64,000 nucleotides of DNA from Pseudomonadota bacterium (GTDB taxonomy: Bacteria > Myxococcota_A > Polyangia > Haliangiales > Haliangiaceae): assembly GCA_023428295.1 (NCBI GenBank), contig JAEYYV010000056.1, positions 1-64,000 on the forward strand. The letters are read 5' to 3'. This document shows positions 42,047-52,534 of this stretch, one piece after another (the first letter of the stretch is position 1; every line of letters begins with the position of its first letter). The position numbers were made by a program, and so were the translations under genes. Under the pieces are notes generated by a model that saw only the letters and a program-made list of their open reading frames with translations, did no database searches and was not told the DNA's origin.

Positions 42047-44451
42047 TGAAGACGACGCTTCGATTCGCGCTGATGCTCGCTACCTTTGCGGTGGCGACGC
42101 CGGCGTACGCGCAGCGTCCCAACCAAGGCGAGGACGAGAGTGCGGCGCTCGTCTCCGAAGGACGCACTGCGCTCAAGCGCGGCAAGCTCGACGACGCGGC
42201 GTCGGCGCTGGATCAAGCGATCTCCTTGAATCCGCGGCGCGTCGAGGCGTACGTGCTGCGCTCCGCGGTGCACGCGGCGAAGAAGGAGTACAAGCAGGGC
42301 ATCGCGCTGATGCGGCGCGCGCAGCTCCTCTCGCCCAACGATGAAGAGGTGCTGACCGCGCTCGGTTCGCAGCTCGTGCTCTCTGGCGACACCGCCGCGG
42401 GTGTTCCGATCCTCGTCGGTGTTACGGAGAAGAACGCGAAGCGCTACGACGCGCAGCTCTTGCTCGGGCATCACTATCACTCGTCAGGAAAGTGGCCGGA
42501 CGCGATCACCGCGTTCGAGGCGTACTTCGTGTCACGGCCGAGCGCGCTCGCTGCGGAGGATGCGCGACACAGGGTAGATCTCGCGGACAGCTATCTCCGC
42601 TATCGCCAGCCCGACAAGGCGCTCGTCATGTTCCGCGCGGCGCTCGAGCAGCGCAAACAGGATCTGCGTGCGCGGATCGGCGTGGCGTGGTCGACCGCCG
42701 CGATCGATTGCAAGAAGGCGCGCAAGCTCCTCGAGGAGCTCGAGCCCGTGGCCACCACGTATCCCGAGGTCTGGCTCGTCGACGGGCAATGCGCGCTCGC
42801 CCTCGGCGACACGAACGGCGCGCTCGCGCTCGGACGTCGCTATCTCGAGAAGGCGGCGAAGGGCACGGCCGCGGGGCACGCGCTCGTCGGCGAAGCGCAA
42901 GCCACGCGCGGAAACCTCGCCGAGGCGCGCAAGGAGCTCGAGACAGCGCGCGAGCTCGAGCCCGATCGCCGGCGGTGGACGGTGCGCTTTGCCCACGTGC
43001 TTCGCCGCGCGAACGAGCCGAAGGCTGCGCTGCTCGCGCTCGAGAAGCTCGGTGCGCCCGCGTCGCCGGGCATCGATCCCGATTGGTGGAGCGAGGTCGG
43101 CGAAGCGCTGCTCGCGAGCAACGACGCGAAGGCCGCGGCGGATCGCTTGGTGCCGGTGCTGCCGGAGATCCCCGACGACGCGCAGGTACGCACCGTTGCT
43201 GGCGCCGCGCAGCTCGCGAGCGGGCAAGCCGAGGCCGCGATCAAGACGCTGACGGAGGCCGAAGCGATCAGCTCCACGCCGCGCTCGCGCAAGCTCCTGG
43301 TCGATGCGCTCGGTGTCGTCGCCGTCGCGAAGCTGCAGGCCAACGACGCGGCGGGCGCGGAGCAGCTGCTCGCGCGCGCGGACTCGATCGAGGGCTCGGC
43401 CATCGTGTGGCGCAACCTCGGCGTGGCGCGTCTCGCGATCGGCAAGCCCGCGGAAGCGATGGTGGTCCTCGACAAGGCGGTCAACGCAGAACCGAGCGGC
43501 ATCGTCGTCATGCTCGCGGCGCGTGCGCACGCGGGCGCAAACGATCTGCCCGGTGCGCGTGCGCTGTACGAGCGCGCGAGCAGCATCGAGAGAGATGGCG
43601 TGATCTCCGTCGAGATCGCGCTCGATTGGGCAGCGACCGAGGTCGCGGGCGGCGATCCCAACGTCGCGATCGCGGCGCTCGAGAAGACCGCGCAGGCAGC
43701 GAGCAAGACGCCGCTCGCCGCGCGGCACAAGACAGCGCTCGCGGTCGCGCGGCATGCCGCAGGGCTCGTCGCGTTGCGCGCGGGCAACGGGCCCAAGGCG
43801 GTGGAGCTACTCAAAGCGTCGGCCGCCACAGATCCGCAGCTCGCGACGAAGTGCGATCTCGCGCTCGCCGCCGTCGTCGTCGGCGAGCCGAACGCGGCGC
43901 TACAAGCCCTCAAGGCGGTCAGCGGTCAGAGCTGCCCGTTCCCGCCGCCAGCCGATACGCAGGCGGCGCCGATCCTCGTCGCGTTCACCGAGGGGCGCAG
44001 CGCGAAGCGCGCGGGCAAGGCGCTCGATCGCCTGACCGCGATGGCAGGGAAGTCGAGCGGACCTGCGGGCGTGCTCCTCAACACGGCGATCCGCGTCGTC
44101 GCGCTCGAAGCCGCGCAGGATGCATATCGCGGCGGCTCCACCGCGCAGGCCCGCAAATATCTGACCGCGGCGAGAAACGCGAACACGCGTGTCGGCACCG
44201 ACGAGCTCGCGCACAACCTCGCGGTGCTCGATCTCGCGGACGGCAACTACGACTCTGCGATCCAACAACTCGAGCGCCTCGTCGGAAAGATCCCCGAGGC
44301 GCTCGTCAACATCGGCATCGCGTACGAGCGCAAAGGAGATCCGGTGAAGGCGCTCGAGGCGTGGCGTCGCGCGAGGCGAGCCAACGTTCGTTACGCGCCG
44401 CTCGGTGATTGGATCGAGTCGAAAGAGCGCATCTACGGAGGTGACAAGTGA
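42046..44451 (+). CDS. Exported tetratricopeptide-repeat protein
   Basis: An 801-residue protein. It starts at the ATG inside TGATG with the receptor's stop. Signal peptide 'RFALMLATFAVATPAYA' with an A-x-A cleavage site. From residue ~30 to the end it is a continuous TPR superhelix: for example 'VSEGRTALKRGKLDDAASAL', 'VWLVDGQCALALGDTNGALA', 'VWRNLGVARLAIGKPAEAMV', 'VNIGIAYERKGDPVKALEAW'. No enzymatic motif is present. It is a periplasmic or surface scaffold coupled to a TonB receptor, so it may organise that receptor or its cargo. The next gene's GTG overlaps its stop by GTGA. Confidence 0.9.
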   Translation: MKTTLRFALMLATFAVATPAYAQRPNQGEDESAALVSEGRTALKRGKLDDAASALDQAISLNPRRVEAYVLRSAVHAAKKEYKQGIALMRRAQLLSPNDEEVLTALGSQLVLSGDTAAGVPILVGVTEKNAKRYDAQLLLGHHYHSSGKWPDAITAFEAYFVSRPSALAAEDARHRVDLADSYLRYRQPDKALVMFRAALEQRKQDLRARIGVAWSTAAIDCKKARKLLEELEPVATTYPEVWLVDGQCALALGDTNGALALGRRYLEKAAKGTAAGHALVGEAQATRGNLAEARKELETARELEPDRRRWTVRFAHVLRRANEPKAALLALEKLGAPASPGIDPDWWSEVGEALLASNDAKAAADRLVPVLPEIPDDAQVRTVAGAAQLASGQAEAAIKTLTEAEAISSTPRSRKLLVDALGVVAVAKLQANDAAGAEQLLARADSIEGSAIVWRNLGVARLAIGKPAEAMVVLDKAVNAEPSGIVVMLAARAHAGANDLPGARALYERASSIERDGVISVEIALDWAATEVAGGDPNVAIAALEKTAQAASKTPLAARHKTALAVARHAAGLVALRAGNGPKAVELLKASAATDPQLATKCDLALAAVVVGEPNAALQALKAVSGQSCPFPPPADTQAAPILVAFTEGRSAKRAGKALDRLTAMAGKSSGPAGVLLNTAIRVVALEAAQDAYRGGSTAQARKYLTAARNANTRVGTDELAHNLAVLDLADGNYDSAIQQLERLVGKIPEALVNIGIAYERKGDPVKALEAWRRARRANVRYAPLGDWIESKERIYGGDK

Positions 44452-45347
44452 AGCTGTTCGTCACCATGGCGATCACGATCGCGAGCCTCGTCACGAGCAC
44501 GGCGGCGCACGCCGAGAACGTCACCGTCGGACTGTTCGCACCGAGCGCCCCGTTCCCGTCGACGGCAGCGCGCGTCGAGCTCGCCAACAAGCTCGGCGAT
44601 CACGTGGGTAAAGCACTGGGCGGCACTGGCTCCGGCCGCAACTACGCGCGCGCGGGGGACTACTCGAGCGCCGTGAAGAAGGGCGACATCACCGTCGCGG
44701 TCGTCGACGCGTCGTACCTCGCCGTCGCCGGTGGCAACTACACCGTGCTCGCGGTCGCGGTTCGCAACGGCGATACCTCGCCGGCGTGGCAGCTCGTCGC
44801 GCGCGGTGCGGACTCGATCGGCGCACTCAAAGGTAAGCGCGTCCTCGTGCCGAGCCTCGGTGGTCGCGAGACGGACTTCGTGGTCAACGCGCTGTTCGGC
44901 GGCGACATCGCCAAGGACTACTTCAGCAAGATCGAAGCGGCGCCCGATACGGCATCCACGCTCGCCGCGCTCGGGCTCGGGAAAGCAGACGCCGCGATCG
45001 TTCCCGCGGGCGTGACACTGCCGAGCGGCACGACCTCCGTGGTCGCGTTGCCGTCGCTGACCGGGCCCGTACTCGTCGGGTATGGAACCGTCAGCGCGCA
45101 GCAGAGAGCTGCGCTCGTCGCCGCGGCGGCGAGCTTTGCCGGCGACGCGACGATCAGCGGATTCAAGCCTGCCGACGCGGACTCCGTGAAGAGCGTCGCG
45201 CGCCGGTTCACGGTGCCGGTCAAGCGCGGCCCGCACGTCACGCCGAACGTGCGGCTCGTCGTCGGTGATCTTGTCGAGGGCCGAACGTTCGCGATCGAGC
45301 GTTCGCCCGTGTCGGCCTTTGCGACTGCTCCCACGGTGATCAAGTGA
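44448..45347 (+). CDS. PhnD-like periplasmic substrate-binding protein, no transporter partner
   Basis: A 299-residue exported protein starting at GTG. Signal peptide 'LFVTMAITIASLVTSTAAHA'. The body matches the phosphate/phosphonate (PhnD/SsuA-like) binding fold: 'VTVGLFAPSAPFPSTAARVE', 'KKGDITVAVVDASYLA', 'QLVARGADSIGALKGKRVLV', 'ADAAIVPAGVTLP', with a C-terminal extra ~45 residues. Its usual ABC permease and ATPase partners are absent from the window. It lies last in the phosphatase / TonB receptor / TPR / SBP set and is coupled to the M24 peptidase by GTGA. It could pass an external ligand from the TonB receptor to the phosphatase receptor's sensor domain. Confidence 0.82.
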   Translation: MKLFVTMAITIASLVTSTAAHAENVTVGLFAPSAPFPSTAARVELANKLGDHVGKALGGTGSGRNYARAGDYSSAVKKGDITVAVVDASYLAVAGGNYTVLAVAVRNGDTSPAWQLVARGADSIGALKGKRVLVPSLGGRETDFVVNALFGGDIAKDYFSKIEAAPDTASTLAALGLGKADAAIVPAGVTLPSGTTSVVALPSLTGPVLVGYGTVSAQQRAALVAAAASFAGDATISGFKPADADSVKSVARRFTVPVKRGPHVTPNVRLVVGDLVEGRTFAIERSPVSAFATAPTVIK

Positions 45348-46636
45348 CGTACGCATCCACCTATCCCGCCCACATCGCATATCTCCAACAGGGTTACGAA
45401 GCCGCGATGGCAACCCACGGCTTCGACGCGATCATCTTGTGCGGCGGCAGCGCGCACCTGAAGAATCGCTTCGACGATCAGACGTGGCCGCTGTCGAAGA
45501 CGCCCGCGTTCTCGCATTGGTGTCCACTCGACGAAGGCGATGCCTACCTCGTGATTCGCCCGGCGACGAGGCCGCTGCTCGTTCGCACGGTCACCGACGA
45601 CTTCTGGGAGACGCCAGCGATCCCGGAGAGCGATCACTTCTGGTCCTCGTTCGATCTCGTCGAGGTCAAGTCCGGGCTCGCGGGGGATGCGCTGCCGGGC
45701 GGCCGCGTCGCGATCATCACGCGCGACCCGGGCACGTCGCCGCCGGGCGCCGTGAATCCGCCCGCGCTGATCACCGCGCTCGATCTGCTTCGCACCAAGA
45801 AGACGGCGTACGAGATCGAGTGTCTCGTCCTCGCGAGCCAACGCGCCGCGAGAGGCCACAAGCACGTCGCGGCGCTGTTCCGGTCGGGAACGCCGTCGGA
45901 GCTCGCGTTGCACCTCGCGTATCTGCAAGCGTCCGAGCAAGACGATGCCGAGGCGCCATACAAGAACATCGTCGCGCTCGGTCCGCATGCGGCCGTGCTG
46001 CACTACGTGGCGTACCAGCGCGTGCCCGTCGACGGCGATACGTCGTTCTTGATCGACGCGGGCGCCAAGGTCCTCGGCTACGGAAGCGACATCACGCGCA
46101 CGTATGTTCGCGGCACGGGCTCCGCGGCGCGGCGGTTCGAGGAGCTGCTCCAGCACATGGACGCGCTCCAGCAGCAGATCTGCCGCGCGATCCGCCCGCA
46201 GCTCTCGTACGAGGATCTGCACGACGAGGCGCATCGCCTGCTCGCGAACGCGCTTCGCGAGACTGGCATCGCGCGCGGCAGTGCGGACGAGCTGGTGGAG
46301 CGGGGCATCACGCGCGCATTGTTCCCGCACGGCCTCGGCCACTCGCTCGGCATCACGGTGCACGACGCCGGCTTGAAGCCGCGCCCGCCGCGCCCGGAGA
46401 ATCGCTTCCTGCGGAATACGTCGGTGATCGAGCCCGGTCAGGTGTTCACGATCGAGCCAGGCGTCTACATCATCGACGCGTTGCTCGGCCCCTTGCAGGC
46501 CGATGACCGCCGCGACCTGATCGATTGGTCTGCGATCGCAGATCTGCGCCAGTTCGGTGGGATTCGCATCGAGGACAATGTTCTCGTCGAAGCAGCGGGC
46601 ATCCGGAACCTGACTCGCGAAGCGTTCGCGGCGTAG
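45344..46636 (+). CDS. M24-family metallopeptidase (Xaa-Pro dipeptidase-like)
   Basis: A 430-residue cytosolic enzyme of the pita-bread fold. Start is GTG within the preceding stop (GTGA). Residues ~1-165 are the N-terminal creatinase-like domain. The dimetal site ligands are in 'SFLIDAGAKVLGYGSDITRTYV' (two Asp), 'LFPHGLGHSLGI' (His), 'VFTIEPGVYII' (Glu) and 'IRIEDNVLV' (Glu). Domain organisation and the H-G-L-G-H motif fit PepQ-type prolidases, which hydrolyse Xaa-Pro dipeptides; the exact dipeptide and metal are not predictable. Fourteen bases separate its stop from the FKBP gene's likely ATG. Confidence 0.93.
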   Translation: MTYASTYPAHIAYLQQGYEAAMATHGFDAIILCGGSAHLKNRFDDQTWPLSKTPAFSHWCPLDEGDAYLVIRPATRPLLVRTVTDDFWETPAIPESDHFWSSFDLVEVKSGLAGDALPGGRVAIITRDPGTSPPGAVNPPALITALDLLRTKKTAYEIECLVLASQRAARGHKHVAALFRSGTPSELALHLAYLQASEQDDAEAPYKNIVALGPHAAVLHYVAYQRVPVDGDTSFLIDAGAKVLGYGSDITRTYVRGTGSAARRFEELLQHMDALQQQICRAIRPQLSYEDLHDEAHRLLANALRETGIARGSADELVERGITRALFPHGLGHSLGITVHDAGLKPRPPRPENRFLRNTSVIEPGQVFTIEPGVYIIDALLGPLQADDRRDLIDWSAIADLRQFGGIRIEDNVLVEAAGIRNLTREAFAA

Positions 46637-46649
46637 TAGAGTGCGCGCG

Positions 46650-47995
<1,346 letters not shown>

Positions 47996-47999
<4 letters not shown>

Positions 48000-49021
48000 G
48001 CCTCCACGGGCGCGTCGTGCCCGAGTCCGTGCGCGAGGCGTACGGCTGGACCTCTGCCGAGATCCATCCGCTCGCGGGCGGTTTGATCAACGCGACGTTT
48101 CGCGTGTCGCTCGGCGGTCGGCCGTTCGCCGTCGTGCAGCGATTGCACGCGGTGTTCGGTCCGCGCGTGAATGAAGACATCGAGGCGGTTACCGCGCACC
48201 TCGCTGCGAAGGGTCTCCCTACGCCGCGTCTCATCCCCACGCTCGATGGTGCGCGCTGGGTCGACGCCGATGGAACGTGGCGCGCGCTCACGTGGGTCGA
48301 AGGCACCACCGTACATCGCGTGCCCGATCCGTTGTGGGCCGAAGCCGGCGGCGAGCTCGTCGGGCGCTTTCATCGCGCGGTCGCGGATCTGCAGCACGAG
48401 TACGCGTTCGCGCGCGCCGGTGTGCACGACACGGCGGCGCATCTCGCGCGTCTGAAGGAGCATGCGGACGGGCAGGGCGAGGCGGAGTGGATCGATCTCG
48501 CACGCGAGATCCTCGACGGCGCGCGCGCGTTGCCGGCGTTGCCCGTTACGCCGCGCCGGCATTGCCATGGCGATCTGAAGATCTCGAACCTGCTCTTCCA
48601 CGAGCACCCGCTGACGGGACATTGCTTGCTCGATCTCGACACGCTCGGCCTCGGCACGATGGCGTTCGAGCTCGGCGATGCGATGCGCTCGTGGTGCAAC
48701 CCGCGCGGCGAAGACGCGGGCTCCGTCACGTTCGACCTCGCGATCTTCTCCGCCGCGATACGCGCCTTTCGGGGTGTCGCCGACGATCTGCTCACCGACG
48801 ACGAGCGCCGGTCGATCGTCAGCGGCCTCGAGACCGTGTGCATCGAGCTCGCGGCGCGCTTCTGCGTCGATGTCTTCGCGGATCGCTACTTCGGGTGGGA
48901 CGCTTCGCGGTTCGGATCCCGTCGCGAGCACAACCTCGTTCGCGCGCGCGGACAGCTCGCGCTCGCGAACGCGGTTCGCGCGTCACGCACCGAGGCGCTC
49001 GACGCAGTTCTCGGCGCTTAG
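47996..49021 (+). CDS. Phosphotransferase (APH/choline-kinase fold), NahK-like
   Basis: A 341-residue kinase-fold protein starting at GTG 47996 (overlapping the FKBP stop as GTGA). Features: 'LAGGLINATFRVSLGGRPFAVVQRLH' (glycine-rich loop and Lys-equivalent), 'CHGDLKISNLLF' (catalytic H-G-D-x-K-x-x-N), and 'LLDLDTLGLGTMAFELGDAM' (metal-binding D-L-D-T). The pattern 'G.IN.T.......VLQR.N..VF..P..' matches N-acetylhexosamine 1-kinase (NahK) and related sugar kinases. It is coupled to the exported FKBP gene, a curious pairing for a cytosolic kinase. Substrate is inferred from motif similarity only. Confidence 0.87.
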
Positions 49022-49025
49022 GCAT

Positions 49026-49079
49026 CGGGTAGTCGTCGGTGAGGCACCCCACGAAAACCTCAGGACGGGTAGTCGTCGG
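49026..49079. repeat. 14-bp direct repeat pair between the kinase and PDZ genes
   Basis: CGGGTAGTCGTCGG at 49026-49039 recurs exactly at 49066-49079, 40 bases later. The two copies flank 26 bases containing CACCCCACG and AACCTCAGG. It lies 15 bases before the PDZ-like gene and could be a regulator site pair or a remnant duplication. Confidence 0.85.
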
Positions 49080-49093
49080 CCGACTCCCTGTTC

Positions 49094-49417
49094 ATGACGT
49101 TGCAGAACCACGATGTCGAACGGCTTGCACGCTGCCTGAACGGCGTACCCGTACTCGGGTGCTCGTGGGGTAGCGTGGCCGCGATGATCGGGCTCGTGCG
49201 CGGTGATGTCGTGGTCGCGGTGAACGGTGTGAAGACGCCCGACGAGATGGCGTTCAACTACGCGCGCTCGTTGCGCGATGATCAACTCGAGCTCGAAGTG
49301 GTTCGCGATGGCCAGACCCTCAAGTTCTTCGTCGGTCGCGATCGGCTACGTGGCTTCGATCCGATGTGGGTTCTCGACGAGGTCGTCGCGATGCGCTTCG
49401 ACGTGGTGTTCCCTTAG
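49094..49417 (+). CDS. Small PDZ-like domain protein
   Basis: A 107-residue protein that is mostly one PDZ-like fold: 'PVLGCSWGSVAAMIGLVRGD' with the carboxylate loop pattern 'G....A...GL..GD', then 'VVVAVNGVKTPDEMAF', 'DQLELEVVRDGQTLKFFVGR'. No signal peptide and no protease domain are visible, so it may be a free adaptor. Isolated PDZ proteins normally bind C-terminal peptides of partners. The start is ATG 49094; a following C-terminal tail 'DRLRGFDPMWVLDEVVAMRF' is unassigned. The two 14-base direct repeats lie just upstream. Confidence 0.72.
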   Translation: MTLQNHDVERLARCLNGVPVLGCSWGSVAAMIGLVRGDVVVAVNGVKTPDEMAFNYARSLRDDQLELEVVRDGQTLKFFVGRDRLRGFDPMWVLDEVVAMRFDVVFP

Positions 49418-49567
49418 TACGCGCCGGGGCATCCCCTCGCGCAAACCGCTATCTGCGCGACTCCCGGCGGTGGGTGCGGTCATAAGGACTCGGAGCGCGG
49501 CCGATCCGGTTAGCGCAGACCATCGTAAACGCTTCGCGCACGGCTCGGGATGCGCTCTAATCCGTCA

Positions 49568-52534
49568 ATGTCGTTTCGTCGGTCGGCCGTGGTGGCCGGC
49601 AGCTTGGTGGCGTTCACTGCAACCGCATCGGCGGTCGTTCCGCGCTCGCAGATCAGTCGTCCTCCCGCCGAGCACCTCACCGCGATGCCGTCCGCGGGCC
49701 TGGCCAAGCCGCTGCGCACCTCGATCGGCATCCGCCATCAACCGCACACGACCGCCGGCTGGACGGCCTTTCGAGCGCGCGCGGGCGGACAGTGGAACGC
49801 GTCGTGGGATCGCGCGACAGGCGTTCCTTCGCGCATCTGGGGAACCGGCATTCCGACGCCGGGGGTGATCGCATCGGCGCAAACAGCAAAGCAAACCGCA
49901 CAACGTTTGCTCGCGGATCATCTCGCGCTCCTCGCACCCGGCGCCACGGCGCAGGACTTCGTGCTCGCGAGCAATGACCTCGCGAACGGCGTGCGCTCGG
50001 TGGGCTTCGTGCAACGCGCAGGTGGTGTCGCCGTGGTCGGCGGGCAAGTCAGCTTTCGCTTCAAGCGCGATCGGTTGATCGCGATCGGTAGCGAGGCGTT
50101 GCCGAACGTCACGTACGCCAAGCCGCGCGCACGCCTCGCGCGTTCAGTGCTGGCATCTCGCGTGACGCCCGCGCTGCGCGCCGCGGTCGCGCTGCCTACC
50201 GCGCCGGTGAGCGCGGCGGGCGACGAGGTCGTGGTGCCGCTCGTCGGTGACGACGCGGTGCTCGCGTATCGTCTCGCGCGTCCGCTCACCATCGATGGTG
50301 GCGCCGACGGGCGCTACCTCGCGTACGCCGACAGCGCTACCGGCGAGCTGCTCGCGGTCCAGCAGATGAACGCGTACGCGACGGGCACGCTGCTCTACAA
50401 GTCCGTCGATCGCCACCCCGGCAACGCACGCCTCGATCTCCCGGCGCCGCGCGCGTACGTGACGATCGCTGGCTCCGCCGTCACGACAACGATCCACGGC
50501 GGCGTGTCGTGGTCGCCCGATACGCAGATGACGCTGACGACCGCCGTCGAGGGTGACCTCGTGAAGATCGTGAACAAGGCAGGTGCCGACGCGCAGCCCG
50601 CGTTCACGGATCTCACGATCTCGCCGAATGGAACGTCGGTGTGGGACGCGAGCGGCAACGGTCTCGACGATGCGCAGCTCAACGTCTACGTCGCGATCAA
50701 CATCGTGAAGGAGTATGTCGAGCGCCATGTCGATGCGGACATGCCGCTGCTCGGCATGCAGCTCGTCGCCAACGTGAACATCGGCAGCGAGTGCAACGCG
50801 TTCTGGGACGGCAAGACCGTCAACTTCCTGCAGGCCTCTGACAAGTGCCAGAACACGGGCCTCGTGCAGGACGTCATCTATCACGAGTTCGGTCACGCGC
50901 TGCACCAGCACCAAGTGATCCCAGGCGTCGGCGCGTTCGACGGCGCGATGTCCGAGGGCGCGTCCGACTTCCTCGCCGCGATCATCACGAACGACTCCGG
51001 CATGGGACGCGGCTTTCGCTACGGCGACAATCCGCTGCGCGAGATCGATCCGCCGGACAAGGAGTACCGCTGGCCCGAGGACGTCAAGGAGATCCACTAC
51101 ACCGGTCAGATCTACTCGGGTGCGCTCTGGGATCTGCGCAAAGATCTCGTCGCGACGTACGGCGCTGCGGAGGGCGAGCGCATCATCAACAAGCTCTATC
51201 TCGCCACGCTGCGCCGCGCGACGAACATCCCCTCGTCGCTGATCGAGGCGCTCGTCGAGGACGACGACGACGGCAACCTCGAGAACGGAACGCCCAACGA
51301 GTGCGCGATTCGCAGCGCGTTCGGCAGACACGGCCTCCGCACCGCCGCGGGCACCATCAATGCGCCGGGGGCACTCGAGAACCGCGCGCTATCCACGCTC
51401 GTGACGGTCGATGTCACCGGGTTGTCCTCGCGCTGCAGCTCCGACGCGATCGAGTCGGTCACCGTCGATTGGCGTCCGTCGGGTACGAGCACGCCGGCGG
51501 CCGGTAGCAATGTCGCGACGCAGACCGCGCCCGGTCACTACTACGTGCAGCTTCCGCTCGCCCTCGACGGCAAGGTGCTCTATCGCGCACGCGTGAAGTT
51601 CACCGACGGTTCGGTGTTCACGCTCGCCGACAACCTCGCCGATCCGTACTACGAGCTGTACCAAGGCGAGACCATCCCGCTCTATTGCACCGACTTCGAG
51701 TCCGAGAACCCGTTCGACACCGGCTGGACCACCGGCGAAGGGTCGACGATCTGGGAGTGGGGCGCTCCGCGCGGCGGCGCGACGGATCCGGGCGCGGCGT
51801 ACTCGGGCACGCAGCTGTTCGGGCAGAACCTCGGCGGCGATTACGAGCCGGCCACGTCGACGTGGGTGAAGATGCCCGTGATCGACGTCGGCCGCTGGAC
51901 CGACGTCCACCTGCAGTATCGCCGCTGGCTCGCCGTCGAGGACTCGCACTATGACCAGGCGAGGATCACGGTCAACGGGAAGCAGATCTGGATGAACTTC
52001 ACGGCCAACGATGGCGAAGCATCGTCGACGCACCACATCGATCGCGAGTGGCGCTTCCACGACGTGCTGCTCTCGGGATGGTCGCCATCGCGAAAGCTGC
52101 AGGTCGGTTGGGAGCTGAGCTCGGACGCCGGCCTGCACCTCGGCGGCTGGCAGCTCGACGACGTGTGCATCGTGGCGAACGTCAACTCCGTGTGTGGCGA
52201 CGGCGTGCGCAGCCCGACAGAGGGCTGCGATCTCGGACCGGCGAACTCCGACGAGCCCGACAGCGAGTGCCGCACGTTCTGTCTGCGTCCGACCTGCGGC
52301 GACTACATCGTCGATTCGGGCGAGGAGTGCGATCACGGCCTCGGCGACAACACGTGCAGCGCGCAGTGCAAGCAGATCGAGCTGCCCGAGCTCGGTGGTT
52401 GCTGCTCCACGGGTGGAGGCTCCGGCGGATCGATCGCGCTCGGTGCGTTCGTGGCGGGACTCGTTCTCCGCCGCCGCCGAGCTACTTCGTCGTCTGCATC
52501 CTCGTGTGCAACGACCAGCCGGCCGTCGCGCTGA
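49568..52534 (+). CDS. Secreted M36-like metalloprotease with MYXO-CTERM-like tail
   Basis: A 988-residue exported protein; ATG 49568 gives signal peptide 'MSFRRSAVVAGSLVAFTATA'. The earlier in-frame ATG at 49550 is less likely. A propeptide with an FTP-like region ('VGFVQRAGGVAVVGGQVSFR') precedes a gluzincin domain with 'YHEFGHALHQH' (zinc-binding His at about residue 439) and a Glu in 'MSEGASDFLAA', the spacing of which suits family M36. A beta-sandwich with 'WTTGEGSTIWEWGAP' follows. Near the C terminus are Cys-rich units 'CGDGVRSPTEGCD' and 'CGDYIVDSGEECDHG' (DUF4215-like), then 'GCCSTGGGSGG', a hydrophobic stretch and 'RRRR', a MYXO-CTERM-like signal. Secreted and possibly cell-surface-anchored. 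Its last 53 bases overlap the convergent lipoprotein gene. Confidence 0.93.
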   Translation: MSFRRSAVVAGSLVAFTATASAVVPRSQISRPPAEHLTAMPSAGLAKPLRTSIGIRHQPHTTAGWTAFRARAGGQWNASWDRATGVPSRIWGTGIPTPGVIASAQTAKQTAQRLLADHLALLAPGATAQDFVLASNDLANGVRSVGFVQRAGGVAVVGGQVSFRFKRDRLIAIGSEALPNVTYAKPRARLARSVLASRVTPALRAAVALPTAPVSAAGDEVVVPLVGDDAVLAYRLARPLTIDGGADGRYLAYADSATGELLAVQQMNAYATGTLLYKSVDRHPGNARLDLPAPRAYVTIAGSAVTTTIHGGVSWSPDTQMTLTTAVEGDLVKIVNKAGADAQPAFTDLTISPNGTSVWDASGNGLDDAQLNVYVAINIVKEYVERHVDADMPLLGMQLVANVNIGSECNAFWDGKTVNFLQASDKCQNTGLVQDVIYHEFGHALHQHQVIPGVGAFDGAMSEGASDFLAAIITNDSGMGRGFRYGDNPLREIDPPDKEYRWPEDVKEIHYTGQIYSGALWDLRKDLVATYGAAEGERIINKLYLATLRRATNIPSSLIEALVEDDDDGNLENGTPNECAIRSAFGRHGLRTAAGTINAPGALENRALSTLVTVDVTGLSSRCSSDAIESVTVDWRPSGTSTPAAGSNVATQTAPGHYYVQLPLALDGKVLYRARVKFTDGSVFTLADNLADPYYELYQGETIPLYCTDFESENPFDTGWTTGEGSTIWEWGAPRGGATDPGAAYSGTQLFGQNLGGDYEPATSTWVKMPVIDVGRWTDVHLQYRRWLAVEDSHYDQARITVNGKQIWMNFTANDGEASSTHHIDREWRFHDVLLSGWSPSRKLQVGWELSSDAGLHLGGWQLDDVCIVANVNSVCGDGVRSPTEGCDLGPANSDEPDSECRTFCLRPTCGDYIVDSGEECDHGLGDNTCSAQCKQIELPELGGCCSTGGGSGGSIALGAFVAGLVLRRRRATSSSASSCATTSRPSR

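Noticed and set aside
46641..46649. GTG start three codons upstream of the FKBP lipoprotein ATG.
   Set aside because: Both give a signal peptide; ATG chosen, GTG not excluded.
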